From an uncultured Pelagibacteraceae bacterium (GTDB lineage: Bacteria > Pseudomonadota > Alphaproteobacteria > Pelagibacterales > Pelagibacteraceae): a stretch of DNA of 64,000 nt. The translations under genes were made by a program, and so were the position numbers. Of the stretch, positions 54,087-61,970 are shown one piece after another (positions within the stretch are counted from its first letter, which is position 1; every line of letters starts with the position of its first letter). The DNA lies in NCBI GenBank assembly GCA_902518185.1, contig CABYFG010000002.1, forward strand, positions 1-64,000, read 5' to 3'. Under the pieces are notes generated by a model that was not told where the DNA came from, ran no database searches, and was given only the letters and a program-made list of their open reading frames with translations.

Positions 54087-54420
54087 TAAAAGTAATGATA
54101 TTTATAATGTTAGTCATGAAAATAGTAAAACTAATTATGAAAGATTGTTTATTTTGTTAAAAGATTTTTTAAATTCAAAAAATTTTACCTTTGGGGATAT
54201 TTCAAGATTATATGTCAACGGTGGACCTGGTAGTTTTGGAGGCATTAGAAATTCTATATCTATGGTTAAAGCTATACATTTAGCCAAAAATATTGACTAT
54301 TATTGTTATAGTTTGACAAAATTTAAAAAAGAAAAAGACATAAAATATGAAAATATTCCGAATTTATGCAATAAATTTAGTGTTAAAAAAAATTTGATTA
54401 ATCCTATTTATATAAGTTAA
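54034..54420 (+). CDS. tsaB: short TsaB-like protein (t6A synthesis partner)
   Basis: TsaB pairs with TsaD and TsaE to make t6A37 in tRNAs. The product is only 128 residues (E. coli TsaB about 231), covering the N-terminal ASKHA lobe: SLIIDATNKITFFMI at the start and the diagnostic VNGGPGSFGGIRNSISMVKAIHLA, seen as NGGPGSFGGIRNSI, near 64-77. The C-terminal lobe is missing. Its order before fur and miaB fits alphaproteobacteria, where rimI often follows; no rimI is seen here. Divergent from the deacetylase, with overlapping 5' ends. Confidence 0.8.
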   Translation: MNSLIIDATNKITFFMIIKSNDIYNVSHENSKTNYERLFILLKDFLNSKNFTFGDISRLYVNGGPGSFGGIRNSISMVKAIHLAKNIDYYCYSLTKFKKEKDIKYENIPNLCNKFSVKKNLINPIYIS

Positions 54421-54428
54421 AATTAGTT

Positions 54429-54851
54429 ATGTCAGACACAATTGAACAAAAATGTATATCTAAAGGAGTAAAGTTAACAGACCAAAGAAAGGTAATAGCA
54501 AAGGTTTTATCAGAGTCAAAGTCAGAGTATGGTGAGTCAGATCACCCGGATGTTGACGAATTATATACTAGGGTTACTAAATTAGATCCAAAAATAAGTA
54601 TAGCTACTGTTTATCGGACTGTAAAACTCTTTGAGGAAGCTGGAATTCTCACTAAGCATGATTTTAAAACAGGTAAAGCTAGGTATGAGCTTAATGATGA
54701 TCATAATCATCTAATTGACATAAAAACTGGTGAGATTATTGAATTTGTTGATGAAGAGATTGAGAAACTTCAAAAGAAAGTTGCTGAAAAGTATGGATAT
54801 AGTTTAGTTGATCATAAATTAGAACTTTATGGGGTAAAAAAGAAACCTTAG
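54429..54851 (+). CDS. fur: Fur-family metalloregulator
   Basis: A 140-residue ferric-uptake-type regulator. N-terminal winged helix with LTDQRKVIAKVL (about 16-27) and the DNA-reading helix SIATVYRTVKLFEEAG (about 57-72); C-terminal metal-binding domain with NDDHNHLIDIKTGEIIEF (the usual HHDH reads DHNH) and a C-terminal DHKLELYG. The C-x-x-C structural zinc pair of E. coli Fur is absent. It could sense iron or, as in some alphaproteobacteria (Mur), manganese. It lies between tsaB and miaB. Confidence 0.92.
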   Translation: MSDTIEQKCISKGVKLTDQRKVIAKVLSESKSEYGESDHPDVDELYTRVTKLDPKISIATVYRTVKLFEEAGILTKHDFKTGKARYELNDDHNHLIDIKTGEIIEFVDEEIEKLQKKVAEKYGYSLVDHKLELYGVKKKP

Positions 54852-54854
54852 TAA

Positions 54855-56180
54855 ATGGTTCAAAAAATATTTATAAAAACATTTGGATGTCAGATGAATG
54901 AATATGATTCTAATCGTATTTATGATTCCGTAAAAAAAATTGGATTTATTAAAACTGACAATTATGAGGATGCAAATTGTTATTTACTAAACACATGTCA
55001 CATAAGAGATAAGGCAAAAGATAAAGTTTACCATGAAATTGGGAGAGTAAAAAAAATTTTTAGATCAAAAAAAAAACCTATAGTAATAATTACTGGCTGT
55101 GTTGCTCAAGCTGAAAATGAAGAGATGTTAAAAAGAGAGCCTTACATTGATATAATTATTGGACCACAGTCTTATCATAAAATAAATGGTGCCATTTTAA
55201 ACTTTAAACAAAGAAAAAAAGTTGAAGAAACAGAATTCGACGCAGTTAGTAAATTTGAATATTTAAGTAGAATTAACAATCGATCAGCAAGCACTTCATC
55301 ATTTTTAACAATCCAAGAAGGATGTGATAAATTTTGTCACTTTTGTGTAGTGCCATTCACAAGAGGCCCTGAATATTCCAGACCTTTTGACCAAATACTT
55401 GAAGAAGCAAAAAATTTAGCCCATCAAGGCAGTAAAGAAATAATTTTATTAGGTCAAAACGTAAATGCTTATAATTATAATGGTTTAAGATTATCTGATC
55501 TTATTTTAGAAATAGACAGTTTGAAACAAATAGATAGAATAAGATACACTACCTCTCATCCAAAAGATATGACTGATGATTTAATCGAGGTCTACAAAAG
55601 TTCAAGCAAATTAATGCCATTAGTTCACCTTCCAGTGCAAAGCGGTTCTGATAAAATATTAAAATTAATGAACAGAAAGCATAAAATTAAAGATTATCTT
55701 CTAATATATGAAAAATTAAAAAAAATTAATAATAATATAAAGTTTTCAAGCGATTTTATAATTGCTTATCCAGGAGAGGATGATAAAGATTTTAATGATA
55801 CACTTAATTTAATAAAAGAGATTAAGTTTGTAAATTCATTCTCATTTATATTTAGCCCAAGACCTGGTACAATTGCTGAAAATTTGAAACTTATTGATAG
55901 AAATATTTGTGTCCAAAGATTAAAAAAAGTTCAAAAACAGTTATTTGAATATCAATATGAAATAAATAGTTCTTTTGAAAATAAAATTATTAATGTTTTA
56001 GTTGAAAATCAAACTAAGGATAAAACTAAATTATTTGGTAGATCAGAGTATATGACTTCAGTTATTTTAGACGGAAGTCAGGATAATATAGGAAAAACGG
56101 TAAAAGCAAAGATTTTGAGAAGTAATCATAATACTTTATTTGGAAAAATAATTAAAAATTACGATAGAAGGGTCGCTTGA
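54855..56180 (+). CDS. miaB: tRNA-2-methylthio-N6-dimethylallyladenosine synthase MiaB
   Basis: Radical-SAM methylthiotransferase acting on A37 of tRNAs. The 441-residue protein has the N-terminal cluster site with KTFGCQMNEYDSNRI (Cys near 12), CHIRDKA and TGCVAQ, the radical SAM triad C-x3-C-x2-C in GCDKFCHFC (about 156-164) with VVPFTRGPE, and a C-terminal TRAM domain (about 375-440). Its stop overlaps the TTG start of phoH (TTGA). Substrate delivery of Fe-S clusters could come from the Nfu protein. Confidence 0.98.
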   Translation: MVQKIFIKTFGCQMNEYDSNRIYDSVKKIGFIKTDNYEDANCYLLNTCHIRDKAKDKVYHEIGRVKKIFRSKKKPIVIITGCVAQAENEEMLKREPYIDIIIGPQSYHKINGAILNFKQRKKVEETEFDAVSKFEYLSRINNRSASTSSFLTIQEGCDKFCHFCVVPFTRGPEYSRPFDQILEEAKNLAHQGSKEIILLGQNVNAYNYNGLRLSDLILEIDSLKQIDRIRYTTSHPKDMTDDLIEVYKSSSKLMPLVHLPVQSGSDKILKLMNRKHKIKDYLLIYEKLKKINNNIKFSSDFIIAYPGEDDKDFNDTLNLIKEIKFVNSFSFIFSPRPGTIAENLKLIDRNICVQRLKKVQKQLFEYQYEINSSFENKIINVLVENQTKDKTKLFGRSEYMTSVILDGSQDNIGKTVKAKILRSNHNTLFGKIIKNYDRRVA

Positions 56181-57187
56181 GTATTAATAATATTTATAAA
56201 AAAAGGTTGAGCCAAAATCTAAAATTTGTTTATTCAGATAATGATACTATAAGTGTGATATTTCACGATAATGATTTATTAATGGGTGTAGTTGGTGAGT
56301 TTAATGTAAACCTTAAACAGTTAGAGAAAATTACTAAGGCAAATTTATATTCTAGAGGTAATTCTATTCTTATAAAGTCAAACTCACAAAAAAATGAGTT
56401 AATTAAAAATGCTATTCAATTTTTAGCTAATCAATTTATAATTAATGGTGCAATTGAAAAAAAAGATATAGAGTCATCTATTGATAAATTTATGATAGAA
56501 GAAAAAGTAAACAAAGATCAAAACATAGAGTACATAATTAAAACACCAAAAAAATCAGTAATTCCTAGGTCAGAAAAACAAAAAAATTACATTAAAGCCC
56601 TAAAAAACGCAGACATTGTAATATCTGCTGGCCCTGCTGGAACAGGTAAAACGTTTTTAGCTGTTGCAGTTGCATTAACCATGCTTTTAGAAAAAAAAAT
56701 TGAGAGAATAATTTTATCAAGGCCCGCTGTAGAGGCGGGTGAAAGACTTGGTTTTTTACCAGGTGATATGAAAGAAAAAGTTGATCCTTATCTAAGGCCT
56801 TTGTATGACTCTCTTTACGATCTTTTGGATTTTGAAAAAATTCAAAAAAAAATTGAAGTAGGAGACATTGAAATAGCACCATTGGCGTTTATGAGAGGTA
56901 GAACTCTAAAAAATGCAGTAGCAATACTTGATGAGGCACAAAATGCGACTGACACTCAAATAAAAATGTTTTTAACTCGTATAGGAGAGAATTCAAAAAT
57001 AATTATCAATGGTGATCCATCTCAAATTGATTTGCCAAATAAAATGCTTTCTGGTTTAAATCGATCAAAAAAATTATTAAATCATTTAAATGAGATATCG
57101 GTTGTTGATTTTGATCATACTGATGTAGTTAGACACCCTTTAGTCTCAAAAATTGTTAAGGCTTATTCTGATAAAAATTCAGATTAA
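56177..57187 (+). CDS. phoH: PhoH-like ATPase (YbeZ)
   Basis: Predicted RNA-associated ATPase that works with YbeY. The start is a TTG (56177) overlapping the miaB stop as TTGA; the next ATG, 35 codons on, would cut the N-terminal KH-like domain. The 336-residue protein has Walker A GPAGTGKTFLA near 152-162, RPAVEAGERLGFLPGD near 180-195 and Walker B NAVAILDEAQNAT near 246-258. It shares one base with ybeY (TAATG). Confidence 0.96.
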   Translation: MSINNIYKKRLSQNLKFVYSDNDTISVIFHDNDLLMGVVGEFNVNLKQLEKITKANLYSRGNSILIKSNSQKNELIKNAIQFLANQFIINGAIEKKDIESSIDKFMIEEKVNKDQNIEYIIKTPKKSVIPRSEKQKNYIKALKNADIVISAGPAGTGKTFLAVAVALTMLLEKKIERIILSRPAVEAGERLGFLPGDMKEKVDPYLRPLYDSLYDLLDFEKIQKKIEVGDIEIAPLAFMRGRTLKNAVAILDEAQNATDTQIKMFLTRIGENSKIIINGDPSQIDLPNKMLSGLNRSKKLLNHLNEISVVDFDHTDVVRHPLVSKIVKAYSDKNSD

Positions 57188-57633
57188 TGATTAAGGCTAA
57201 TATAATTTTAGATCAAAAAATTTGGAAAAAAAAATTAAAGAGACCTAATAATTATTTTAAAAAAAGACTTAATAAGCTATCAAAATTTAGAAATTTTAAA
57301 AATAAAGGTCAAGAATTTACAGTTTTGTTGACTAATAATAAAAAAATGAAGGAACTAAATATGAAATTCAGAAATAAAAATAAATCGACTGATGTTCTTT
57401 CGTTTCCTTTAAAATTAAATTTAAAAAAAAAAAGATATATTGGAGATATAGCTATTTCATTTGAGATAACAAACAGAAGATCTAAATTATCGAGTTTTAG
57501 TGAAGAATTTGATAGATTATGGATACATGGATTTTTACATTTGCTAGGATATGATCACAAGAAGATAAAGGAATACCAAGTTATGAAGAAGCAGGAAGAA
57601 CTTATTTTAAAAGAATTAAATAGATTAAATTGA
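57187..57633 (+). CDS. ybeY: rRNA maturation endonuclease YbeY
   Basis: Metal-dependent endoribonuclease for 16S 3'-end maturation and ribosome quality control. The 148-residue protein has the NKSTDVLSFP motif near 68-77 and the zinc site HGFLHLLGYDHKK near 115-127 (three His). Placed between phoH and lnt. Its stop overlaps the lnt TTG start by 3 bases as TTGA. Confidence 0.97.
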   Translation: MIKANIILDQKIWKKKLKRPNNYFKKRLNKLSKFRNFKNKGQEFTVLLTNNKKMKELNMKFRNKNKSTDVLSFPLKLNLKKKRYIGDIAISFEITNRRSKLSSFSEEFDRLWIHGFLHLLGYDHKKIKEYQVMKKQEELILKELNRLN

Positions 57634-59150
57634 GATATATTTTTGAAAATAAATTTTCCTTTTATTTACTAATTCTATTTTTGGGGCTATTTACATCTTA
57701 TAGTCTTCCTCCATACAATTTTTTTTTTTTAAACTTTCTGACACTTCCATTATTACTTTATATTTTGATTAATTATAAAGGGGGAAAACTAAAATACTTT
57801 TTAATTGGTTGGTTTTTTGGAGTTGGTTATTTTATTTCAAATCTATATTGGATCACGAATTCCTTAACTTTTGACGAAAATTTAAAATTTTTAATACCTT
57901 TTGCTCTAATATTGATACCCTCTTTTTTAGCAATATTTTATGGTATAATAACTCTTTTATGTGGTTTTTTTAATTTAAAAAATAAAATTTCATCAATATT
58001 TATCTTCTCCCTTTTTTTTGGATCAATAGAATTTTTAAGAAGTTTTATTTTTGGTGGTTTTCCTTGGAATCTTTTAGTATTTAGTCTTTCAGATCATTTG
58101 CAAACTTTACAAATATTATCAATTATAGGTACATATTCTTTAAATTTACTTTCAATATCTATATTTTTGATACCGATAATAATTTTTTTTGAATATAAAA
58201 AATTAACAAAATTACTAACTCTTTTATTTGGTTTTTTTTTAATATTTATTAATGAAACTATTGGAAACTATAATTTGAAAAAATTTACAGAATTAAATTC
58301 TGAAAATTTAAACTTTGTAATCAGAGTTATATCACCAAATATACCAATTCATAGATTTTTAACCAACCAAGGTTCTGATAAAATCATTTTAGAGTTAGCT
58401 AAATTAAGTAAGCCCACTAATTTAAAAAAAGCCATTTTCATTTTGCCTGAGGGTGCTATTCCTGGAATTTATTTAAACGATATAAAATTTTTTAAAGATC
58501 TTTTTGCAAAAAATTACCACGATAATCAAAAAATTATATTAGGGATAAATAGCAATTATAAAAATAAGATCTACAATTCTCTTATAGCAATAGATAACAA
58601 CGCGGAATTGCTCTTTAAATATAATAAAAATAATTTAGTTCCTTTTGGAGAATTTCTACCATTTGAAAATTTTTTCAAAAAATTGGGTCTTAAGAAAATT
58701 ACTTTTGGTTATCAATCTTTCTCCTCTGATAATAAAAGAGAAATTTTATATTTAAATAAATTTAGATTTCTTCCACTAATTTGCTATGAAATAATTTATT
58801 CTGGAAAAATAAATCCAAATCGTGAAGATTACGATTTTATTTTAAATATTTCTGAGGATGGATGGTTTGGAAAATCTATTGGACTTCAGCAACATCTATC
58901 TCATTCAATCTTTAGGTCAATTGAAGAGGGAAAAAATGTTATTAGAGCTACAAATAATGGTATATCTGCATACATTAATCCTAAGGGTCAAATAATTAAT
59001 AAAATAAATAAAAAAAAATATTTTGATATTGTTTCTATAAAACGTGTTGACAAAACCTATTTTTCAAAAAATGGTAATAAGATCTTCTTTTATTTTATTC
59101 TATTTTATATTACCTTAATTGTGGCTTTAAAAATTAGAGAAAATAAATGA
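57630..59150 (+). CDS. lnt: apolipoprotein N-acyltransferase Lnt
   Basis: Adds the third acyl chain to lipoproteins, needed before Lol export. The 506-residue protein has an N-terminal membrane domain of six or more helices (about 10-215) and a C-terminal nitrilase domain with the catalytic Glu in LPEGAIPG (near 273), Lys in [13 protein letters not shown] (near 335) and Cys in LICYEIIY (near 385). The TTG start at 57630 overlaps the ybeY stop; no suitable ATG exists nearby. The transporter-like corC gene that often lies between ybeY and lnt is absent. Overlaps metK by 4 bases (ATGA). Confidence 0.96.
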   Translation: MRYIFENKFSFYLLILFLGLFTSYSLPPYNFFFLNFLTLPLLLYILINYKGGKLKYFLIGWFFGVGYFISNLYWITNSLTFDENLKFLIPFALILIPSFLAIFYGIITLLCGFFNLKNKISSIFIFSLFFGSIEFLRSFIFGGFPWNLLVFSLSDHLQTLQILSIIGTYSLNLLSISIFLIPIIIFFEYKKLTKLLTLLFGFFLIFINETIGNYNLKKFTELNSENLNFVIRVISPNIPIHRFLTNQGSDKIILELAKLSKPTNLKKAIFILPEGAIPGIYLNDIKFFKDLFAKNYHDNQKIILGINSNYKNKIYNSLIAIDNNAELLFKYNKNNLVPFGEFLPFENFFKKLGLKKITFGYQSFSSDNKREILYLNKFRFLPLICYEIIYSGKINPNREDYDFILNISEDGWFGKSIGLQQHLSHSIFRSIEEGKNVIRATNNGISAYINPKGQIINKINKKKYFDIVSIKRVDKTYFSKNGNKIFFYFILFYITLIVALKIRENK

Positions 59151-60310
59151 AAAAAAATTATTTATTTACAAGTGAATCTGTATCCGAAGGGCATCCAGAC
59201 AAAGTGTGTGATAGAATTTCTGATATGGTAGTAGATACTTATTTGTCAGCTGAACCTCAATCAAGAGTAGCATGTGAGACTTTAACAACAACCAATAAAG
59301 TAGTTTTAGCTGGTGAAGTAAGAGGTCCAGAAATTAAAAAAGAAGAATTGATTAAAAAAGTGCGGGATTGCATCAAAGATATTGGTTATGATCAAGATGG
59401 TTTTACTTGGAAAGAAGCAACTTTGATTGAAAGTCATTTACACGCCCAGTCCACTGACATAGCAATGGGGGTAGACTCATCAGCAAATAAGGATGAAGGA
59501 GCTGGTGATCAAGGCATCATGTTTGGTTATGCATGTAATGAAACGGAAGTTTTAATGCCGGCACCAATTCATTACTCACATAAAATATTAAGACTTATGG
59601 CTGAGGACAGAAAGTCTGGCAAGTTAGAAAACATAGAGCCAGATTCAAAAAGTCAAATCACTGTTGAATATAAAGATGGAAAACCATATGCAGTGAAGTC
59701 TGTTGTAATATCAACTCAACACTCACCAAATGTTAATCAATTCCAAGTGAGAGACCTAGTTAAACCCTATATTGAGAGATCAATTCCAAAAGAATTATTA
59801 AATTTGTTAGATGAAAAAGATATATATGTTAATCCAACTGGAAATTTTGTAATTGGTGGTCCTGATGGAGATAGTGGACTAACTGGTAGAAAAATAATTG
59901 TTGATACTTATGGTGGAGCAGCACCACATGGTGGAGGAGCTTTCTCAGGAAAGGATCCAACAAAAGTTGATAGGTCCGCTGCTTATGCAGCAAGATATTT
60001 AGCAAAAAATGTTGTTGCATCAAAAGTTGCTGACAAGTGTTTAATACAACTTGCTTATGCCATAGGAGTTTCAAAGCCTTTATCTATTTACGTTGACTTA
60101 TTCGATAATGATGATGAAAAAAATAAACATATAGAAAAACTTATACGTGAAAACTTTGACTTGAGTCCAAGAGGAATAAGAGAGATGCTGGGATTAAACA
60201 AACCAATTTATGAGGTAACATCCTCCTATGGACATTTTGGAAGAATTCCTGATAAAAAAGGTTCATTTTCTTGGGAAAAAACTGATAAAACAAATATATT
60301 TAACAAGTAA
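59147..60310 (+). CDS. metK: S-adenosylmethionine synthetase
   Basis: Makes SAM from methionine and ATP. The 387-residue protein has the N-terminal [16 protein letters not shown] (6-21), [12 protein letters not shown] (near 118-129), and the P-loop-like [14 protein letters not shown] near 237-250 and [19 protein letters not shown]. The start overlaps lnt (ATGA), leaving no space for a SAM riboswitch. The XRE-family gene that often lies before metK in alphaproteobacteria is absent. A hairpin terminator follows. Confidence 0.98.
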   Translation: MKKNYLFTSESVSEGHPDKVCDRISDMVVDTYLSAEPQSRVACETLTTTNKVVLAGEVRGPEIKKEELIKKVRDCIKDIGYDQDGFTWKEATLIESHLHAQSTDIAMGVDSSANKDEGAGDQGIMFGYACNETEVLMPAPIHYSHKILRLMAEDRKSGKLENIEPDSKSQITVEYKDGKPYAVKSVVISTQHSPNVNQFQVRDLVKPYIERSIPKELLNLLDEKDIYVNPTGNFVIGGPDGDSGLTGRKIIVDTYGGAAPHGGGAFSGKDPTKVDRSAAYAARYLAKNVVASKVADKCLIQLAYAIGVSKPLSIYVDLFDNDDEKNKHIEKLIRENFDLSPRGIREMLGLNKPIYEVTSSYGHFGRIPDKKGSFSWEKTDKTNIFNK

Positions 60311-60316
60311 ATTAAG

Positions 60317-60365
60317 TTGAATATTAAAAAAAAATAAATATATTTCACCTACATTGTTGAAATAT
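60317..60365 (+). promoter_or_regulatory. possible nusA promoter and first leader hairpin
   Basis: In the 96-base gap between metK and nusA a TTGAAT (60317-60322) and TATATT (60339-60344) are 16 bases apart, a plausible promoter. An 8-base perfect inverted repeat ATATTTCA / TGAAATAT (60340-60347 and 60358-60365, 10-base loop) overlaps the -10 region. It could be an operator or, if read through from metK, an upstream RNA hairpin. Promoter assignment is uncertain. Confidence 0.4.
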
Positions 60366-60366
60366 C

Positions 60367-60392
60367 AAAATGGGCTTATGCCCATTTTTTTT
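60367..60392 (+). terminator. intrinsic terminator directly before the nusA ribosome-binding site
   Basis: Perfect 9-base stem AAAATGGGC / GCCCATTTT (60367-60375 and 60380-60388) with a TTAT loop, followed by a T run to 60393. It ends one base before the GGAAGAA Shine-Dalgarno of nusA. It can terminate metK transcripts and, if the nusA promoter lies upstream, would act inside the nusA leader. Confidence 0.88.
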
Positions 60393-60406
60393 TGGAAGAA
60401 ATAAAA

Positions 60407-61960
60407 ATGTTAAATAAAAGAGCAGATAAATTAGAATTGCTTAGAATAGCTGAGGCTGTAGCTTTAGAGAAATCCATAGATAAAGAGTTAATAATCAACT
60501 CTATGGAGACTGGAATAGCAAAAGCTGCTAAGTCAAAGTTTGGTCAAGATAATGAAATAAAGGTTTTTATAAATAGAGACAATGGTGATATTGAAATATT
60601 TAGAAAACTCATCATTTCTGAGAATCCAGAAAATTCAAACACAGAGATTAAATTGGAAGACGCTATAAATTTAAATATTTTAAACAAAGATAAAAAAATA
60701 GGCGAAGAGATTTTACAACCCTTACCTTCTTTTGATTTTGGTAGAATAGCAGCTCAGACAGCTAAACAAGTAATTAATTTTAATGTTAGAGAAGCAGAGA
60801 GAGAAAGACAATTCAATGATTTTATAGGCAAAAAAGATACAATTTTAAGTGGCATAGTTAAAAGACTAGAATTTGGCAATGTAATCGTAGATCTAGGGAG
60901 AACAGAGGCAATAATCCAAAAAAATGAGCTAATCCCAAGAGAAAATATTAAAGCAGGAGATAGAGTCAAGGCTTTTTGTTATGATGTTAGAAGAGAACAA
61001 CGGGGTCAACAGATTTTTCTTTCAAGAGCTCACCCAAAATTTATGGAACAGCTTTTTGTGCAAGAGGTTCCTGAAATTTATGATGGATTAATTGAAATAA
61101 AATCATCATCAAGAGATCCTGGAAGTAGAGCAAAAATTTGCGTAAGAGCAGTTGACACCTCCCTTGATCCAGTTGGAGCATGTGTCGGAATGAGAGGATC
61201 CAGAGTTCAAGCAGTTGTTAATGAATTACAGGGTGAAAAGATAGATATTGTAAATTGGTCTGATGACGTAGCAGTTTTAGTATCTAATGCTTTATCCCCT
61301 GCTGAGGTCCAAAGAGTTAACGTAGATAGTAATAGAAAAAAATTAGATGTTATATTGACTGAGGAAAATTTAAGTAAGGCGATAGGCAGAAGAGGACAAA
61401 ACGTAAGATTAGCTACTAAACTAATTAACTACGAAATCAACATTATGACAGATCAAGAGGACTCTGAGAGAAGACAATTAGAATTTAAAGAAAAAACTGA
61501 TAATTTTGTGAAAAACCTAGAACTTGATGAAACTCTTGGGCAGTTGTTAGTTGCTGAGGGGTTTTCTAGTATTGATGATATTAAAGATAGTTCACTTGAA
61601 AATTTATCTAAAATAGAAGGTATAGAAGAGGAGACTGCTAAAGCATTGATAGAGAGAGCTAGGGAATTTTATGAAAAGGACCAGGAAGATATTTCACAGA
61701 AAATTAAAGAGTTAGGCTTATCAGATGATTTAATTAACCACAAAGGCCTAACACCTGGAATGTTGGTAACACTTGGTGAGCAAAAAATTTTAAATCTTAC
61801 AGATTTTGCAGACTTAGCGTCAGATGAATTAACTGGGGGATACGATGTCGTTAAGGGTGAAAAAGTTAAAATTCAAGGATATTTAGAGGATTTCGCTTTG
61901 TCGAAATCCGAAGCTGATGAGCTAATTATGTCAGCTAGAAATAAAATTTATAAAAATTGA
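60407..61960 (+). CDS. nusA: transcription termination/antitermination factor NusA
   Basis: RNA polymerase-binding factor controlling pausing, termination and antitermination. I start it at the ATG at 60407 (MLNKRADKLELLRIAEAVAL), with GGAAGAA 6 bases upstream, rather than at a TTG inside the Shine-Dalgarno region. The 517-residue protein has the N-terminal RNAP-binding domain (about 1-125), S1 domain (about 130-195), KH1/KH2 with GACVGMRGSRVQAVVNEL and SKAIGRRGQNVRLATKL (to about 345), and two C-terminal HhH-type AR repeats. The rimP gene that normally precedes nusA is missing here. Confidence 0.98.
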   Translation: MLNKRADKLELLRIAEAVALEKSIDKELIINSMETGIAKAAKSKFGQDNEIKVFINRDNGDIEIFRKLIISENPENSNTEIKLEDAINLNILNKDKKIGEEILQPLPSFDFGRIAAQTAKQVINFNVREAERERQFNDFIGKKDTILSGIVKRLEFGNVIVDLGRTEAIIQKNELIPRENIKAGDRVKAFCYDVRREQRGQQIFLSRAHPKFMEQLFVQEVPEIYDGLIEIKSSSRDPGSRAKICVRAVDTSLDPVGACVGMRGSRVQAVVNELQGEKIDIVNWSDDVAVLVSNALSPAEVQRVNVDSNRKKLDVILTEENLSKAIGRRGQNVRLATKLINYEINIMTDQEDSERRQLEFKEKTDNFVKNLELDETLGQLLVAEGFSSIDDIKDSSLENLSKIEGIEEETAKALIERAREFYEKDQEDISQKIKELGLSDDLINHKGLTPGMLVTLGEQKILNLTDFADLASDELTGGYDVVKGEKVKIQGYLEDFALSKSEADELIMSARNKIYKN

Positions 61961-61970
61961 GGCATGACGA

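Noticed and set aside
59100-59150. A SAM riboswitch upstream of metK
   Set aside because: metK overlaps lnt by 4 bases and no aptamer-like sequence precedes it.
59829-60074. A minus-strand open frame inside metK
   Set aside because: Antisense of the conserved MetK core; product is Leu/His/Gln-rich and has no start context.
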